Shown one piece after another: positions 62,924-64,000 of a stretch of 64,000 nt of DNA. Each line of letters starts with the position of its first letter. Positions within the stretch are counted from its first letter, which is position 1. This DNA comes from Verrucomicrobiaceae bacterium. Lineage in GTDB: Bacteria; Verrucomicrobiota; Verrucomicrobiia; Verrucomicrobiales; Verrucomicrobiaceae. The notes beneath the pieces were generated by a model. It worked only from the letters and a program-made list of their open reading frames with translations. It did not search any database and was not told the DNA's origin. The position numbers were made by a program, and so were the translations under genes. The stretch covers positions 62,001 through 126,000 of the forward strand of contig JABTUN010000002.1 of assembly GCA_015075365.1 (NCBI GenBank), given 5' to 3'.

Positions 62924-64000
62924 GAGGTGCGGGAAGGTTGGAGGCTTTGCGTCGTTCGACGATGGCGCGGAGGATGACGTAGAAAACGGGCGTGAAGAGC
63001 AAACCAAAGACGGTGACGCCGATCATGCCGTAGAAAACGGCGGTGCCGAGGGCCTGGCGCATTTCGGCGCCGGCTCCGGTGGCGAGGACGAGCGGGAGCA
63101 CGCCGAGAATGAAGGCGAAGCTGGTCATCAAAATGGGGCGCAAACGCAGCCGGCTGGCCTCCACAGCGGCTTTGACGCGGTCCATGCCTTCGTCTTGGAG
63201 CTGCTTGGCGAATTCGACGATGAGGATGGCGTTTTTGGCCGCGAGACCGACGAGCACGACGAGTCCGATCTGCGTGAAGATGTTGTTATCCAGCCCGCGC
63301 AACCACACGCCGCCGATGGCGGAGAGCAGGCACATGGGGACGATCAAAATGATGGCGATGGGCATGCTCCAGCTTTCATACTGCGCGGCGAGCACGAGAA
63401 AGACAAAGATGACGCAGAGCGGAAAAATGTAGATGAGCGTGTCTCCGGCGAGGATCTGCTGATAGGTGAGATCGGTCCATTCGATGGCGAAACCGCTCGG
63501 CAGATGATCTTTGGCGAGGCGCTCGATCTTTTCGATCATCTGGCTGGAGCTGACGCCGGGGAGCGTGTTGCCGTTGATGTCGGCGGAGTAGTAGAGGTTG
63601 TAGCGCTGCACGCGGTCGGCTCCGCCGGTCTTGATGACTTTTACCAAGGCTCCGAGCGGCACCATGTCGCCGTTTTGATTGCGGATCTTGATGCGGGAGA
63701 CGTCGGCGGGGTCTTTGCGGAACTCGTGATCGGCCTGCGCGGTGACCTGGTAGGTGCGGCCGAACAAATTGAAGTCGTTCACATAGACAGAGCCGAGATA
63801 GACTTGCAGCGCCTCATTCAAATCGGCCAACGAAACGCCCATCGTCTTCGCCTGGGCACGGTTGATCTCGAGTTTGAACTGCGGCGTGCGGGCGCGGAAG
63901 CCGGTGACGAGCGAAATGAGGCCTGGTTCGTTTTGAGCGGCGGCGAGAAGCTTTTGCGTGGCGGCTTCGAGGGCGTCGAGTCCGGCGTTGTTGAGGTCCT
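62910..64000 (-). CDS. RND-type efflux pump permease (HAE1/AcrB family), partial at right edge
   Basis: About 363 codons of the C-terminal part of a roughly 1,040-residue pump are visible; the N-terminus lies beyond the window. Features include the porter-domain segment QFKLEINRAQAKTMGVSLADLNEALQVYLGSVYVNDF, FRKDPADVSRIKIRN, then SSSQMIEKIERLAKDHLPSGF, and the transmembrane segments IYIFPLCVIFVFLVLAAQYESWSMP, MCLLSAIGGVWLRGLDNNIFTQIGLVVLVGLAAKNAILIVEFAKQL and GAGAEMRQALGTAVFYGMIGVTVFGLLFTPVFYV. The hydrophobic/amphiphilic-efflux family call is secure; the exported compounds are not predictable. The membrane fusion protein is probably upstream beyond the edge. Confidence 0.95.
   Translation of the reverse strand, partial: DLNNAGLDALEAATQKLLAAAQNEPGLISLVTGFRARTPQFKLEINRAQAKTMGVSLADLNEALQVYLGSVYVNDFNLFGRTYQVTAQADHEFRKDPADVSRIKIRNQNGDMVPLGALVKVIKTGGADRVQRYNLYYSADINGNTLPGVSSSQMIEKIERLAKDHLPSGFAIEWTDLTYQQILAGDTLIYIFPLCVIFVFLVLAAQYESWSMPIAIILIVPMCLLSAIGGVWLRGLDNNIFTQIGLVVLVGLAAKNAILIVEFAKQLQDEGMDRVKAAVEASRLRLRPILMTSFAFILGVLPLVLATGAGAEMRQALGTAVFYGMIGVTVFGLLFTPVFYVILRAIVERRKASNLPAPHAAH

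Noticed and set aside
1..64000. tRNA, rRNA and CRISPR features
   Set aside because: I looked for T-loop-like GGTTCGA contexts and regularly spaced repeats by eye; the few T-loop-like strings are inside coding genes and no array has constant spacers. A covariance search would be decisive.

Overview
The window looks like the chromosome of a GC-rich free-living Verrucomicrobium, probably of the Verrucomicrobiaceae (Prosthecobacter-like); the genus is an inference. The evidence is the gene mix: autotransporter-associated beta-strand repeat protein, Cys-type sulfatases, PQQ-propeller proteins with a WPQWRGP start, PF12831-type FAD oxidoreductases, a CE15 esterase, delta-60 repeat and Calx-beta giant secreted proteins, DUF1573, and an IS66 element. 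No rRNA, tRNA or CRISPR array was recognised.

Layout. 1-3.3 kb: the N-terminal ~1,094 codons of a large minus-strand beta-strand repeat surface protein that runs off the left edge. 3.4-7.7 kb: minus-strand cardiolipin synthase-like PLD, Tat-exported FAD oxidoreductase and PQQ propeller. 7.8-13.6 kb: FAD dehydrogenase, GHMP sugar kinase, PhoU, two small unknown proteins and a secreted beta-helix protein. 13.6-17.1 kb: an intact IS66 element inside a repeat-rich island that holds a three-way-junction repeat, inverted ~150 bp arms, a 215 bp tandem repeat and a 120 bp MITE-like element. 17.1-30.7 kb: small membrane protein, two sulfatases, thioesterase, HAD phosphatase, DapA-like aldolase, glucuronoyl esterase, delta-60 protein, a DUF1573/rhodanese pair, an ECF-type sigma factor and ApaG. 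30.7-35.8 kb: a minus-strand cluster with DUF883, YqjE-like and YqjK-like membrane proteins, two PilT-type ATPases and a Pro/Ala-rich membrane protein. 36-41.4 kb: a sugar dehydrogenase, secreted and conserved small proteins, a LysM protein and accA. 41.6-54.2 kb: a 1,273-residue membrane patatin followed after 22 bp by a 2,930-residue metalloprotease-like multidomain giant. 54.3-57.8 kb: DUF3445, ROK kinase, and a Ppx/GppA-HD protein whose phosphatase active site looks eroded. 57.9-64 kb: LamG-like protein, secreted FAD oxidoreductase, and an RND efflux pump with its outer membrane lipoprotein, cut by the right edge.

Taken together, the exported sulfatases, CE15 esterase, beta-helix protein, DapA-like aldolase and sugar dehydrogenase suggest a cell that degrades sulfated or glucuronate-bearing polysaccharides. 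The most unusual items are the repeat island around the IS66, the degenerate Ppx/GppA-HD protein, the patatin/giant-protease pair, and the tandem pilT genes linked to YqjD/E-type membrane proteins. Many starts lack a clear Shine-Dalgarno sequence; phoU is a clear exception.
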